Shown one piece after another: positions 1-8,372 of a stretch of DNA of 64,000 bases. Every line of letters starts with the position of its first letter. Position 1 is the first letter of the stretch. The position numbers were made by a program, and so were the translations under genes. The notes below the pieces were generated by a model that made no database searches, had not been told where the DNA came from, and was given only the letters and a program-made list of their open reading frames with translations. Source of the DNA: Micrococcaceae bacterium Sec5.7. GTDB taxonomy: Bacteria > Actinomycetota > Actinomycetes > Actinomycetales > Micrococcaceae. The stretch is from NCBI GenBank assembly GCA_039636785.1, contig CP144169.1, positions 62,001 through 126,000 of the forward strand. Direction: 5' to 3'.

Positions 1-791
1 GCCTCTGAGAGGATCTGCGCCACGGACTTCTTGGCATCCTTGGCGAATGCCTGGTCAACCAGAACCTCGCCCTTGAAGAAGCCCGTTACGCGTCCTTCAA
101 CGATCTTGGTCATGGCGGCCTCGGGCTTGCCTTCAGCCTTGGCGGTCTCCTCGGCGATGCGGCGCTCGGACGCAACCAGCTCGGCCGGAACGTCTTCGCG
201 GGTCAGGTAGTTCGGAGCCATTGCTGCGACGTGGACTGCAACGTCGTGGGCAGCGGTGGCAGCGGCTTCGCCCTCGCCGTCAACAGCAAACAGCACGCCA
301 ACCTGGGCCGGGAGATCCTTGGATGTCTTGTGCAGGTAAGCGTCAACAGTGCCGCCCTCGATGCGGGAAATACGGCGGACAACAACCTTTTCCCCGAGAA
401 CAGCGCCCTCTTCGATAACAACCTCGGACAGCGGCTTGCCGTCAACCTCGGTGGCCAGCAGGGTCTCGAGATCGGCGGCACCGGACTCGACAGCTACAGC
501 CAGGACCTTGTCGGCGAGCTGGATGAACTTGTCAGCCTTGGCAACGAAGTCGGTCTCGCAATTGACCTCGATCATTACGCCAACACCGGCGTTGACCTTG
601 GCAGCAACCAGACCTTCAGCGGTGGAGCGGCCTTCACGCTTTGTAGCGCCCTTCAGGCCCTTGATGCGGATGATCTCGATGGCCTTCTCGGCGTCACCGT
701 TGGCTTCGTCAAGAGCCTTCTTGACATCCATCATGCCGGCGCCGGTGCGCTCGCGCAGAGCCTTGATATCAGCGGCAGTGTAGTTCGCCAT
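1..791 (-). CDS. tsf: Elongation factor Ts (3' end cut by window edge)
   Basis: Guanine nucleotide exchange factor that regenerates EF-Tu-GTP in the cytoplasm. The visible 263 residues begin MANYTAADIKALRERTGAGM, the UBA-like N-terminal domain. The family signature ETDFVAKADKF follows near residues 79-89, then the alpha/beta core. Only about the last 15 residues should lie outside the window. The ATG at 789-791 has a GAGGGG Shine-Dalgarno just upstream. It lies downstream of rpsB on the same strand, the usual bacterial rpsB-tsf order, with a hairpin between the two genes. Confidence 0.97.
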   Translation of the reverse strand, partial: MANYTAADIKALRERTGAGMMDVKKALDEANGDAEKAIEIIRIKGLKGATKREGRSTAEGLVAAKVNAGVGVMIEVNCETDFVAKADKFIQLADKVLAVAVESGAADLETLLATEVDGKPLSEVVIEEGAVLGEKVVVRRISRIEGGTVDAYLHKTSKDLPAQVGVLFAVDGEGEAAATAAHDVAVHVAAMAPNYLTREDVPAELVASERRIAEETAKAEGKPEAAMTKIVEGRVTGFFKGEVLVDQAFAKDAKKSVAQILSE

Positions 792-828
792 GTGAACCCC
801 TCTGTCTAGAAATTTATGTGGTGTACGG

Positions 829-873
829 ACTGACAGGACGGCAGCCCACCGGGTGAGCCGCCATCCTGTCAGT
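829..873 (-). terminator. Hairpin between rpsB and tsf (attenuator or terminator)
   Basis: Arms ACTGACAGGA (829-838) and TCCTGTCAGT (864-873) are perfectly complementary, and a further GGC/GCC pairing lies inside after one mismatch. It sits in the 130-bp rpsB-tsf gap. Only a short T stretch follows on the minus strand, so it may attenuate transcription rather than end it fully. This is inferred from structure only. Confidence 0.6.
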
Positions 874-921
874 AACCCCGATGCTGCGGACAGCGCCGGG
901 GAAGTCCGGATTTACTCTTCT

Positions 922-1857
922 TTACTTTTCTGCGTCTGCGACGGGAGCCTCGGCAGCAGCCGGTGCTTCCTCTGCAAGGGGAGCCTCGGCAGCAGCCGGT
1001 GCTTCCTCTGCAACCGGAGCTTCGTCAGCAGCCGGTGCTTCAGCGACCGGAGCCGCCTCTGCGGCGGGAGCAGCCGGTGCATCTTCAGACTTGCTGCCCT
1101 CGAGAAGCTCGCGCTCCCACTCGGCCAGGGGTTCTTCCGGAGCTTCCGTGGTGCCGGTTGCACGCTGGTTGCGGGCGATGAGGCCCTCTGCAACGGCGTC
1201 AGCAACAACGCGGGTCAGCAGGTTCACGGAGCGGATGGCGTCGTCGTTGCCCGGGATCGGGAAGTCAACCTCGTCCGGATCGCAGTTGGTGTCCAGGATG
1301 GCAACAACCGGGATGTTCAGCTTCTTGGCTTCGTCAACAGCAAGGTGTTCCTTCTTGGTGTCAACGATCCACAGCACGGAGGGCGCCTTGGTGAGGTTGC
1401 GGATACCACCGAGGTTGGTTTCCAGCTTGGTGAGTTCGCGGCGAAGGAGCAGCAGTTCCTTCTTGGTGTAAGCCGAGCCGGCGACGTCGTCGAAGTCGAT
1501 CTCTTCGAGTTCCTTCATACGCTGGATGCGCTTGGAGACCGTTTGGAAGTTGGTCAGCATACCGCCGAGCCAGCGCTGGTTGACGTACGGCTGGCCCACG
1601 CGGGTAGCCTGCTCAGCGATTGATTCCTGTGCCTGCTTCTTGGTGCCGACGAACAAGACAGTGCCGCCGTGTGCAACGGTGGCCTTGACGAACTCGAAGG
1701 CGCGGTCGATGTAGGACAGCGACTGCTGCAGGTCAATGATGTAGATGCCGTTGCGCTCCGTAAAGATGAATCGCTTCATCTTCGGGTTCCAACGACGGGT
1801 CTGGTGTCCAAAGTGGACGCCGCTGTCAAGCAGCTGGCGCATAGTTACGACGGGCAT
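922..1857 (-). CDS. rpsB: 30S ribosomal protein S2 with long Ala/Glu/Pro tail
   Basis: Small-subunit ribosomal protein S2, 311 residues. The start [20 protein letters not shown] is preceded by AAGGAG about 11 nt upstream, so the in-frame ATG nine codons earlier is not used. The S2 signature [14 protein letters not shown] lies at 91-104. After about residue 260 the family core ends, and a roughly 50-residue acidic Ala/Pro/Glu tail follows, built of 12-residue repeats. Actinobacterial S2 proteins often carry such tails. It heads the rpsB-tsf unit. Confidence 0.97.
   Translation of the reverse strand: MPVVTMRQLLDSGVHFGHQTRRWNPKMKRFIFTERNGIYIIDLQQSLSYIDRAFEFVKATVAHGGTVLFVGTKKQAQESIAEQATRVGQPYVNQRWLGGMLTNFQTVSKRIQRMKELEEIDFDDVAGSAYTKKELLLLRRELTKLETNLGGIRNLTKAPSVLWIVDTKKEHLAVDEAKKLNIPVVAILDTNCDPDEVDFPIPGNDDAIRSVNLLTRVVADAVAEGLIARNQRATGTTEAPEEPLAEWERELLEGSKSEDAPAAPAAEAAPVAEAPAADEAPVAEEAPAAAEAPLAEEAPAAAEAPVADAEK
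945..1052. repeat. 36-bp tandem repeat encoding the S2 C-terminal tail
   Basis: Two nearly identical 36-bp units (945-980 and 981-1016) and a third decayed copy (from 1017) encode 12-residue units of the form [11 protein letters not shown](L/V). The unit length is a multiple of three, so copy-number change would keep the frame. Confidence 0.85.
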
Positions 1858-2281
1858 ATGCCGACGCTCCTTCCGGCAGGTCATTCATGAGAGAGCCCAT
1901 GGCTCTCTTACCCTGCCAATAGTTGACGGTTACTTAGCCGCGCCCAGGCGGGCACAGCTCCTGGCATCCATTGCACTTCTCATCAGGACTGTTTCCGGTC
2001 CGGACCGCAAGAGGCACAATCCTCCTCAGCAGGAAGCCGCATGGCTTCAAAGTTGGAGGGCTGGATACGCGTAGTCAGCTGCTGCTCCCCCGCACCTCTG
2101 AATGAGACGTGCTGACGTGAATCCGATGACCCGGAATACGTTGAGGGCACAGCAAACTGCTCCACCAAGTGTACTACAGGGCCCCCGCCCTGACGGACCG
2201 GACCCAGGCACGTCCCGGAGGTTTTCCACATAGGTGCACACGCCACTTTCGAACGCCGTGCTGCGGGGCGAGGCTGGGGGA
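1858..2281. promoter_or_regulatory. Divergent intergenic region rpsB / M23 gene, with rpsB leader hairpin
   Basis: About 420 bases without a convincing gene. It must hold the rpsB promoter and leader and the start signals of the divergent M23-like gene. A hairpin with 8-bp arms (AGAGAGCC at 1890-1897, GGCTCTCT at 1901-1908) lies in the rpsB leader just upstream of its ribosome-binding site. It could act in S2 autoregulation, but this is only inferred. No clear -35/-10 pair was identified. Confidence 0.45.
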
Positions 2282-2842
2282 ATGAAAGTTTCCGCCCTGC
2301 TATCCGCGCTGCTGCTGGCTACCGCCGCCGCAGCCCCGACTGCCCATGCGTCGAGCAGCATGCCGCAGGGCTCCGCGGCCTTGCCTGCCGCGGCAGAGAC
2401 CACCGACGCCCGGGCGCCGTGGAGCTGGCCGCTCTCGCCCAGACCCGAAGTGCTTCGCCCGTTCGACCCTCCGGACAAGCCCTGGATGAGCGGCCACCGC
2501 GGCGTGGACCTTTGGGCAGCGCACGACGGCGCCGCGGTCACCGCTCCGGAGTCCGGCACCGTGAGCTTCGTGGGGGTAGTGGTGGACCGGCCCGTGATCA
2601 CGATCGACCACGGCAACGGCCTGCGCAGCAGTTTCGAGCCAGTGCACAGCAGCCTTACAGCCGGGACGGTTGTTGCCAGGGGCCAGGAGATCGGCACACT
2701 GATAGCCGGGCATTGCGCCGTACCGGCATGCGTCCACTGGGGTGTCCGCCGCGGCGATGAGTACGTCAATCCGCTGCAGTTCGTGCTGGACCTGCGGCCG
2801 TCCATCCTGCTTCCGCTCGAGGCGGCTTCAGGACCAGACTAG
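2282..2842 (+). CDS. Secreted M23-like (LytM/peptidase M23) domain protein
   Basis: A 186-residue exported protein with an N-terminal signal peptide (hydrophobic 4-22, AHA-S cleavage motif near 21-24) and an M23 zinc-peptidase fold. First zinc motif: H72-x3-D76 in GHRGVDLW. The conserved DHGNGL is at 109-114. The second motif, normally HxH, reads C150-V-H152 followed by WGVR. The Zn ligands H72, D76 and H152 are therefore kept, but the residue normally acting as catalytic His is Cys. The start at 2282 follows GGGGGA, and the in-frame start at 2234 would bury the signal peptide. It may be a regulatory or binding-only M23 domain acting at the cell wall. Confidence 0.85.
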   Translation: MKVSALLSALLLATAAAAPTAHASSSMPQGSAALPAAAETTDARAPWSWPLSPRPEVLRPFDPPDKPWMSGHRGVDLWAAHDGAAVTAPESGTVSFVGVVVDRPVITIDHGNGLRSSFEPVHSSLTAGTVVARGQEIGTLIAGHCAVPACVHWGVRRGDEYVNPLQFVLDLRPSILLPLEAASGPD

Positions 2843-4029
2843 ACGATCGCCGAGATCCCGGTGATGGCCCGGCCGGTCACCAGCGTGTTGACCTCGTGAG
2901 TGCCCTCGTAGGAGTAAATGGCCTCCGCATCCGAGAAGATCTTCGCCATTTCGAAGTCGGTCACGATCCCGTTGCCGCCAAGGAGGCTGCGGCCCATGGC
3001 CACACTCTCCCGCATGCGGGCGGTGGTGAACGCCTTGGCCAGTGCCGACTGTTCATCCTTGGCCTGCCCGAGGTCCTCCAGCTGCGACAGCCGCACCATC
3101 ATGCCCATGGAGCTGACGGCATTGCCCAGCATCTGGACCAGCTGGCTCTGCACCAACTGGAAGGAGGCCAGAGGGCGCCCGAACTGGTGACGATCCACGG
3201 CATAGCGGCGGGCGACGTCAAAAGCGGCGAGCTGCTGGCCGACGGCCTGCCAGGCAACGGCGAGGCGCGTGACCTTGAGGACCTTATTGGCGTCTCGGAA
3301 GCTGTTGGCATTGGCCAGTTTGAAGAAGTCCGGAACCACCACGTTTTCGAGCGTGATGTCGGCGTTCTGTACGGTGCGCAGCGAAATCTTGTTTTCGATC
3401 TTGGTGGCACTGAAGCCGGCCAGTTTGGTGTCCACCAGGAAACCCTTGACCTGGTTGTCTGCGAGGTCCCGCGCGTAAATAACAACCCAGTCCGAGAACG
3501 TGGCATTGCCGATCCAGCGCTTGGCTCCGTTCAGGATCCAGTGGTTTCCGTCGCGCTGGGCGGTGGTGCGCGTTCCGCCGGCAACGTCAGATCCCCCCAG
3601 CGGCTCGGTGAGGCCGAACGCGCCGATCTTCTTGAGCGAATAGATGTCCGGCAGCCAGGCATCCTGCTGTTCCTGCGAAGCGAGAGCCTCGATGGAGCCG
3701 GTGAACAGTCCGTCGTGAACACCCATGAAGGTGGCGATCGACGTATCCGCCCGGGTGACCTCGGCGTGGACCAGTCCGGCAAAGAGGTTGGAGTAGCCCT
3801 GGCGCTTCACGGGGCTGACCAGGTCAATTTCTGCCAGTTTGGGAATGAGGTCCATGGGGAATTCGCCACGGTTCCAGCAGTCAACCGCAATGGGCTTGAC
3901 CTCGCGGGCAAGGAACGCGCGGATCTCCGCCAGCCTGTCCTTCTCCTTCTGGCTGAGCAGTTGCTCGAAGGCGAAGAAGTCGCCGTCGGCGTAGGGAAGG
4001 CTATTGATGTCGATAGCAGCTTTGGACAT
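2839..4029 (-). CDS. Acyl-CoA dehydrogenase, glutaryl-CoA dehydrogenase-like
   Basis: Flavoprotein of 396 residues that would oxidise an acyl-CoA thioester. The acyl-CoA dehydrogenase signature FGLTEPLGGSDVAGG lies mid-protein, followed by NGAKRWIGNATFSDWVV. The catalytic glutamate is in YSYEGTHE (E375), the position used by glutaryl-CoA and isovaleryl-CoA type enzymes. The ATG at 4029 has GAAGGAA 6 nt upstream. It is a single gene, convergent with the M23 gene (4-bp overlap at the 3' ends). A 16-bp palindrome 60 bp upstream suggests TetR-type control. The substrate cannot be fixed from sequence; glutaryl-CoA is the closest match. Confidence 0.9.
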   Translation of the reverse strand: MSKAAIDINSLPYADGDFFAFEQLLSQKEKDRLAEIRAFLAREVKPIAVDCWNRGEFPMDLIPKLAEIDLVSPVKRQGYSNLFAGLVHAEVTRADTSIATFMGVHDGLFTGSIEALASQEQQDAWLPDIYSLKKIGAFGLTEPLGGSDVAGGTRTTAQRDGNHWILNGAKRWIGNATFSDWVVIYARDLADNQVKGFLVDTKLAGFSATKIENKISLRTVQNADITLENVVVPDFFKLANANSFRDANKVLKVTRLAVAWQAVGQQLAAFDVARRYAVDRHQFGRPLASFQLVQSQLVQMLGNAVSSMGMMVRLSQLEDLGQAKDEQSALAKAFTTARMRESVAMGRSLLGGNGIVTDFEMAKIFSDAEAIYSYEGTHEVNTLVTGRAITGISAIV

Positions 4030-4089
4030 GATGTTCCTTCGCATGTGATCAGCAGTGACCAAGAGGTCCCGGCATAGGGCCGGCGGTAA

Positions 4090-4105
4090 GTTACTCATGG
4101 GTAAC
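4090..4105. promoter_or_regulatory. Candidate TetR-type operator upstream of the acyl-CoA dehydrogenase
   Basis: GTTACTCATGGGTAAC is a near-perfect palindrome (arms GTTAC/GTAAC plus C/G inside) located 61 bp before the dehydrogenase start. A closely related palindrome occurs at 38929-38944 between two hydrolase genes. Regulator identity is inferred only. Confidence 0.5.
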
Positions 4106-4168
4106 ATACCGCAGTCCGTCCGGAGGCTGCAACTGCCGAGCCACGGACAGAGGGCCCGAACATGGAAA

Positions 4169-4205
4169 GAGCCGCAGCCGACGTTCGAAACGTCAGCCAC
4201 GGCTC
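4169..4205 (-). terminator. Terminator hairpin downstream of the CAU tRNA
   Basis: GAGCCG (4169-4174) pairs with CGGCTC (4200-4205), and GACGTT pairs with AACGTC inside. On the minus strand it lies about 24 nt past the tRNA 3' end and is followed by TTTCC. Confidence 0.6.
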
Positions 4206-4228
4206 CTCCACGATCCTGCTTGGAACGG

Positions 4229-4302
4229 TAGGGCTACTCGGACTTGAACCGAGGACCTTAGGATTATGAGTCCCGCGCTCTAACCAGCTGAGCTATAGCC
4301 CC
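4229..4302 (-). tRNA. tRNA with CAU anticodon (Ile2 or elongator Met)
   Basis: A 74-nt cloverleaf: acceptor GGGGCTA/TAGCCCT, D arm GCTC/GAGC, anticodon loop CTCATAA, T arm CTCGG-TTCAAGT-CCGAG. The G1GGGCTATAGCTCAG start suggests the lysidine-modified tRNA-Ile2, but an elongator tRNA-Met cannot be excluded. Position 1-72 is G-U, and the anticodon stem has C27/A43 mismatched and G28-U42, so the fold is slightly imperfect. The 3' CCA is not encoded. Confidence 0.9.
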
Positions 4303-4429
4303 GTGCGCCCTGCCCGGACCGGCTCAAACCGGAGCCATTCCGTTGCGGGGCAAAAACACTCTAGCAATAGTAATCGCCAGAGGCGTGCCAATTCGCATGG
4401 ATCTGGTCCCTGCGTCGCCCGACGGCCGT

Positions 4430-5626
4430 TCAGACCACCATGTCGTCGTAGCTGGCGCCACGGTACAGGTCCTCGAACGTCTGGAGGGTCCTTTCGATGC
4501 TGTGGGGTTCCACCATCCGCCGGCTTGCTTCTCCCATGGCGGCCAGATCGGCGGCAGGCAGTTGAAGGATCCGCGTTATCTTGGAGGCGAGGTCATTGCT
4601 GTCGTTTGGTATAAACAGGTAGCCGTTTTCGCCGTCGCGCACGAGGTGCGGCAGCGCCATGGCGTCGGCGAGCACCACCGGCGTGGATGCAGACATGGCT
4701 TCCAGAGTGACCAGTGACTGCAGCTCGGCGGTTCCCGGCATGCAGAACAAATCCGCCTTGATGTAGGCCTCCCTCAGGTCCTCATCGCTCGCCAGGCCAA
4801 GGAACCTCACGCGGTCCTGAAGCCCCAGGCATGCAACCTGCGCCTCGAGGGCAGGACGCACCTCCCCGCCGCCTACGATTTCCAGGTGGACGTTCAGCTC
4901 TGCGGGTGTCCTGGCAACGGCATTGATCAGCACATCCACATGCTTCTCTTCAGCCAAACGGCCGGCAAACATCACCGTGGGTTTGACATGGCGGTCTATG
5001 ACCTCGCCAGCCCGCCGCTCATATGCCGAGGCATCGATCCCGTTGGAGAGCGGCAGCACCTTGCGCAGGAAGGCATGCTGGTGCATTGCTTTGGCGGCCA
5101 GGGGCGTCGGTGTTGTCACAACATCTGCCTGGCCCATGACCTTGCCCATGTCCTTCCAGGAGATCCGGCCCACAATATCCTTGAACCACTGCGGGAACGG
5201 CAGGAAAGGGTTCAGGTTTTCCGGCATGAAGTGGTTAGTGGCCACAACCCTGATGCCACGCTTCACGGCCTCGTACAGGACCTGCTCGCCGATCATGTAG
5301 TGGCTCTGGATGTGCACAACGTCCGGCTTGATGCGGTCGAAGAGGAGGCTGATGTCCTTCTTGATTTCCCACGGGAAGCAGATCCGGAAGTACTCGTGCG
5401 TAAACACCCCGTGCGAACGGAGCCGGTGCACGGTGGCCTCGGAGCGGAACTCCGTAAAGGCCTTGCCGTTGTCCGCCCGGCACGCCAGGACGTTGACGTT
5501 ATGCCCGCGGGCTCTCATGCCCTTGGCCAGCCGGTAGCCGAACATGGCGGCTCCGTTGATGTGGGGCGGGTAGGTGTCCGCAGCAATCAGGATGGTCAGT
5601 GGTCGCTGGTTAGCGGGCGTGGTCAC
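4430..5626 (-). CDS. GT4-family glycosyltransferase (mannosyltransferase-like)
   Basis: A 398-residue GT-B fold glycosyltransferase. The N-terminal Rossmann half starts LTILIAADTYPPHINGAAMF with the glycine-rich acceptor loop. The C-terminal half has FAGRLAEEKHVDVLINA and the nucleotide-sugar EX7E motif (E301 and E309 in ELQSLVTLE). The closest described relatives are GDP-mannose-dependent transferases of actinobacterial phospholipid mannosides and glycolipids (PimB/MgtA type); the donor and acceptor here are inferred. The GTG start at 5626 has AGGAG 9 nt upstream. It is a single gene between the tRNA and a lipid-related pair. Confidence 0.88.
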   Translation of the reverse strand: MTTPANQRPLTILIAADTYPPHINGAAMFGYRLAKGMRARGHNVNVLACRADNGKAFTEFRSEATVHRLRSHGVFTHEYFRICFPWEIKKDISLLFDRIKPDVVHIQSHYMIGEQVLYEAVKRGIRVVATNHFMPENLNPFLPFPQWFKDIVGRISWKDMGKVMGQADVVTTPTPLAAKAMHQHAFLRKVLPLSNGIDASAYERRAGEVIDRHVKPTVMFAGRLAEEKHVDVLINAVARTPAELNVHLEIVGGGEVRPALEAQVACLGLQDRVRFLGLASDEDLREAYIKADLFCMPGTAELQSLVTLEAMSASTPVVLADAMALPHLVRDGENGYLFIPNDSNDLASKITRILQLPAADLAAMGEASRRMVEPHSIERTLQTFEDLYRGASYDDMVV

Positions 5627-5721
5627 GTGGGGTGCTCCTGGTGGTCACGGTGCTGACAGCTGCTGCTGCCGGTACCGGATGGCCGCTGGCATATTGCGCC
5701 GGGCCTCAAAGTGAAAATCGG

Positions 5722-6630
5722 CTAATGGGACGCCCTGCCCGCAGCCTTCCGCGCTTCCTTCTTGCGCTTGGTGACCTCGGGATGGTGCCTGGAAAGGGCG
5801 ATCACCCCCACGATAGCAAGGGATGCCGCCGTAGCCATGGCAATCGCCAACACGGCGTGGACGTCCGGACGCAGTTCGCCCAAGATGGCGATCCCGATGG
5901 CAATGCCCACAATGGGGTCAATCACAGTGAGTCCGGCGATCACGAGGTCAGGAGGGCCGCCCGAGTAGGCACTCTGGACGAACCAGGATCCCAGTCCGCC
6001 GGCTGCCGAGATGGCCACAACGGAGTACCACTGGACGTTCAGCAGGGCCTGCCCGTTCGGATCCAGCAGGTGCTTGCCGATGATCCGCGTGAGCACGGCA
6101 ACAAAGCCGAAAAGAACGCCGGCGCCCAGGATGTAAACGAAGGCGCTCATCCGGTGTTTGAACATCACCGCCAACGTCCCGAAAATTCCCACCGCCAGAG
6201 CCAGGAGCAGCACGATGGTCAGTTCGTCATAGGAACTGACGTGATGGTTTTCCTGAGTAACGTTCACAGCCAAAAGGACGAAGAGCGCAGAACCTGTGAC
6301 GCAGGCTGAAATGGCAACCACCGTGGCCCGGTTGATGCTCAGCCCCTGGTCTTTGGCGTTGACGATGGTGGTGATGACCAAGGCAATCGCGCCGATGGGC
6401 TGCACCACCGTGAGCGGTGCGGAGACCAGCGCGATGGCATTCATCACCATTCCGGCGCACAGCAGCAGGAGACCAAAAACCCAGCGCGGATTCCGCAGGA
6501 GCCGAAGGAATCCTTTGGAGCTCAACGCAAGTCCGCCGGTATCGGCTTTTACTGCGCTCCCCTGGCGCTGCGCGCCGAACGCCAGGAAAAAAGCGCCAAG
6601 CACCGCCAGAAGAACCGCCAGCCAGACCAT
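5722..6630 (-). CDS. DMT-superfamily membrane transporter (EamA/NIPA-like)
   Basis: An integral membrane protein of 302 residues with about nine or ten hydrophobic helices and a basic C-terminal tail (KRKKEARKAAGRASH). The internal two-fold arrangement (PLTVVQPIGAIALVITTIVNA and later VIDPIVGIAIGIAILGE) is typical of drug/metabolite transporters, including NIPA-like Mg2+ carriers. The substrate is unknown. Its ATG overlaps the TGA of the upstream phosphatidyltransferase (TGATG), so the two are translationally coupled. Confidence 0.8.
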   Translation of the reverse strand: MVWLAVLLAVLGAFFLAFGAQRQGSAVKADTGGLALSSKGFLRLLRNPRWVFGLLLLCAGMVMNAIALVSAPLTVVQPIGAIALVITTIVNAKDQGLSINRATVVAISACVTGSALFVLLAVNVTQENHHVSSYDELTIVLLLALAVGIFGTLAVMFKHRMSAFVYILGAGVLFGFVAVLTRIIGKHLLDPNGQALLNVQWYSVVAISAAGGLGSWFVQSAYSGGPPDLVIAGLTVIDPIVGIAIGIAILGELRPDVHAVLAIAMATAASLAIVGVIALSRHHPEVTKRKKEARKAAGRASH

Positions 6631-7253
6631 CAGGCGGCTCCGCCGTCGTCGGCTGTCTGATTTCTGCCCTTCCTGAGAATGGCCCAGAAGTAGTTGTAGG
6701 CAGCGATCCAGTGGCCTATCAGGCCCAGACCCAGCACGATCCAGGCAACGAAAAAACAGACCTCCGCCAGCGGAATTGGCAGTTTGGAGAGCACCAGCAG
6801 CGGAGTGCCCAGCAGCAGCAGTCCCGTGCGGGTCTTCCCGATCCGGCTCACAGGCAAATCGGGATGGCTGCGGAAGAAGAAGAGCGACATCGCCAACAGG
6901 ACGGCATCAGGCACCACAAGTGCGGCCAGGTACCACCACTGCACAACACCGGCAATCACCAGGGTGACGGCAACCGCTATCAGCGCCAGCCGGTCCGCTA
7001 TCGGGTCCATGACACGGCCCAGCTTGGATGTCTGGTTAAAGCGGCGCGCCACGTAGCCGTCGATCCAGTCGGTGCCGCCCATAATTGCGAGCACCAGCAC
7101 CCCGTACCCGTATTCCTCCCGGGCCAGCACCAGCCAGACGAACAGCGGAACGCCCAAAAACCTCAAAACGGTGAGGAAGTTGGGGACGGTGAAGATCAGA
7201 TCGTGATCGATCTGCGGCTGGCCGGGCCGGGAACCGGCGCCGATGAATCTCAT
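6630..7253 (-). CDS. CDP-alcohol phosphatidyltransferase (PgsA/phosphatidylinositol-phosphate synthase-like)
   Basis: A membrane enzyme of 207 residues that transfers a phosphatidyl group from CDP-diacylglycerol to an alcohol. The complete family motif D62-x2-D65-G66-x2-A69-R70-x8-G79-x3-D83-x3-D87 is present, embedded in several hydrophobic helices. Size and context fit PgsA-like or PIP-synthase-like members; the acceptor alcohol is not decided by the sequence. It is coupled by TGATG to the downstream DMT transporter. Confidence 0.9.
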   Translation of the reverse strand: MRFIGAGSRPGQPQIDHDLIFTVPNFLTVLRFLGVPLFVWLVLAREEYGYGVLVLAIMGGTDWIDGYVARRFNQTSKLGRVMDPIADRLALIAVAVTLVIAGVVQWWYLAALVVPDAVLLAMSLFFFRSHPDLPVSRIGKTRTGLLLLGTPLLVLSKLPIPLAEVCFFVAWIVLGLGLIGHWIAAYNYFWAILRKGRNQTADDGGAA

Positions 7254-7302
7254 CCGGTCCCCCTTTCCGTTTCCGGCAACGTGTTTGGGCTCAGGGCAGT
7301 GC

Positions 7303-8190
7303 CTAACTCTTGAACAGTTTGCGCAACAGGACCAGCAGAACCGCAGTTGATGCTGCCAGGGCCAGCAGCGGTTTCCACCGCGCGTCCAGAGGCACCACTG
7401 TGGCCTGTGACGTGCCGCCCGACGCGGACGGGGAAGAGGCGCTGAAGGCGGCGAGCCTTTCTCCGGCCTTGTCCTTGCCGTCCATCAGGAGATCCTTGCC
7501 GCCCCTCAGACGGTCCTGGGCCGCTCCAAGCAGGGCCTGTGCCTGCGTTTTGACGTCGAGTTCCTGCCCGAGATTGTCCCGTACTCCGGTGAGGTGTTGG
7601 CGCCTCTGAACCAGTCGGCGGCGGAGTTCAGCCTCCGTGGGGGCCGGGACCTCATTGGACTTTGCCGCGGCCTTTTCCGCCCTTTCCGCCTTGGCCTTGG
7701 CTGCTGCCTCGGCTTTGGCCGCCTTTGCAGCCTTGGCTTGGGCTGTGCTGGGATCGAGGAGCGCGGCGTTGTAGGCCGAGCCCTCCTTGGCGATGCCGAG
7801 GTCATGCTTGAGTCCGCGGATGGTTTCCTCCGGCACCAGCGGCATGGCCTTCTTGAACTTGCGCAGGCCAATCAGGGCGCCTATCACAGCAATGAGCAGA
7901 AACACGCCGCACACCAGCAGCGCGGCAAGCCACGCCGGCATGACGGTGGCCAGTCCCATGATGGCGGCAACTATCAGTCCGATGAGAAGAAAAGCAAGAA
8001 AGGCCAGGGCAACGGCGAAGAAGGCGGCGGCGACGCCGAGCTGAATGCCCTTGCGCTTGATCTCGAACTTGGCCAGCGCGATCTCATCATTTAGCTGGCG
8101 CGGGGCCAGCCGGAAAATGAGGCCAAGTGTTTTGGGCAGCGCAGAAATGCGCAGTCCCGGACTTATCCGTCCGCTGTGCCGTCCACTCAT
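7303..8190 (-). CDS. Holin-X family / DUF3618 fusion membrane protein
   Basis: A 295-residue protein with three parts. Residues about 15-130 match the actinobacterial phage-holin-like DUF1469 domain, with two strong transmembrane helices (51-80, 87-110). A Lys/Ala-rich, probably coiled-coil stretch covers about 150-190. A C-terminal DUF3618-like part (RRRLVQRRQHLTGVRDNLGQ, then KTQAQALLGAAQDRL) ends in a last helix near 272-290. It is not a prophage gene; such proteins are common envelope proteins of actinobacteria. The ATG at 8190 follows AGGCGG. Function unknown. Confidence 0.75.
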   Translation of the reverse strand: MSGRHSGRISPGLRISALPKTLGLIFRLAPRQLNDEIALAKFEIKRKGIQLGVAAAFFAVALAFLAFLLIGLIVAAIMGLATVMPAWLAALLVCGVFLLIAVIGALIGLRKFKKAMPLVPEETIRGLKHDLGIAKEGSAYNAALLDPSTAQAKAAKAAKAEAAAKAKAERAEKAAAKSNEVPAPTEAELRRRLVQRRQHLTGVRDNLGQELDVKTQAQALLGAAQDRLRGGKDLLMDGKDKAGERLAAFSASSPSASGGTSQATVVPLDARWKPLLALAASTAVLLVLLRKLFKS

Positions 8191-8372
8191 CGGTTCCGCC
8201 TAACTGGTTCCATGGTCGATTCGACTTCCGCTGGATTCAGGGCCTGTGTTGCTTCGCACAGCCCCCGCTGACAAAACTATCATTCAGGTACCGGCCGGAC
8301 TTCTGGTAATACTGCGCGGCGGCACCTCCAACGATGTAAAAGTATGATCTGTGGGCCCTAGGATTGATCCCT

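Noticed and set aside
2896..4077. 393-codon plus-strand frame opposite the acyl-CoA dehydrogenase
   Set aside because: It mirrors a strong family protein on the minus strand and its translation has no recognisable domain; typical antisense frame of GC-rich DNA.
7303..8190. Prophage holin as evidence for a prophage
   Set aside because: Holin-X/DUF1469 proteins are ordinary actinobacterial envelope proteins, and no other phage genes surround it.
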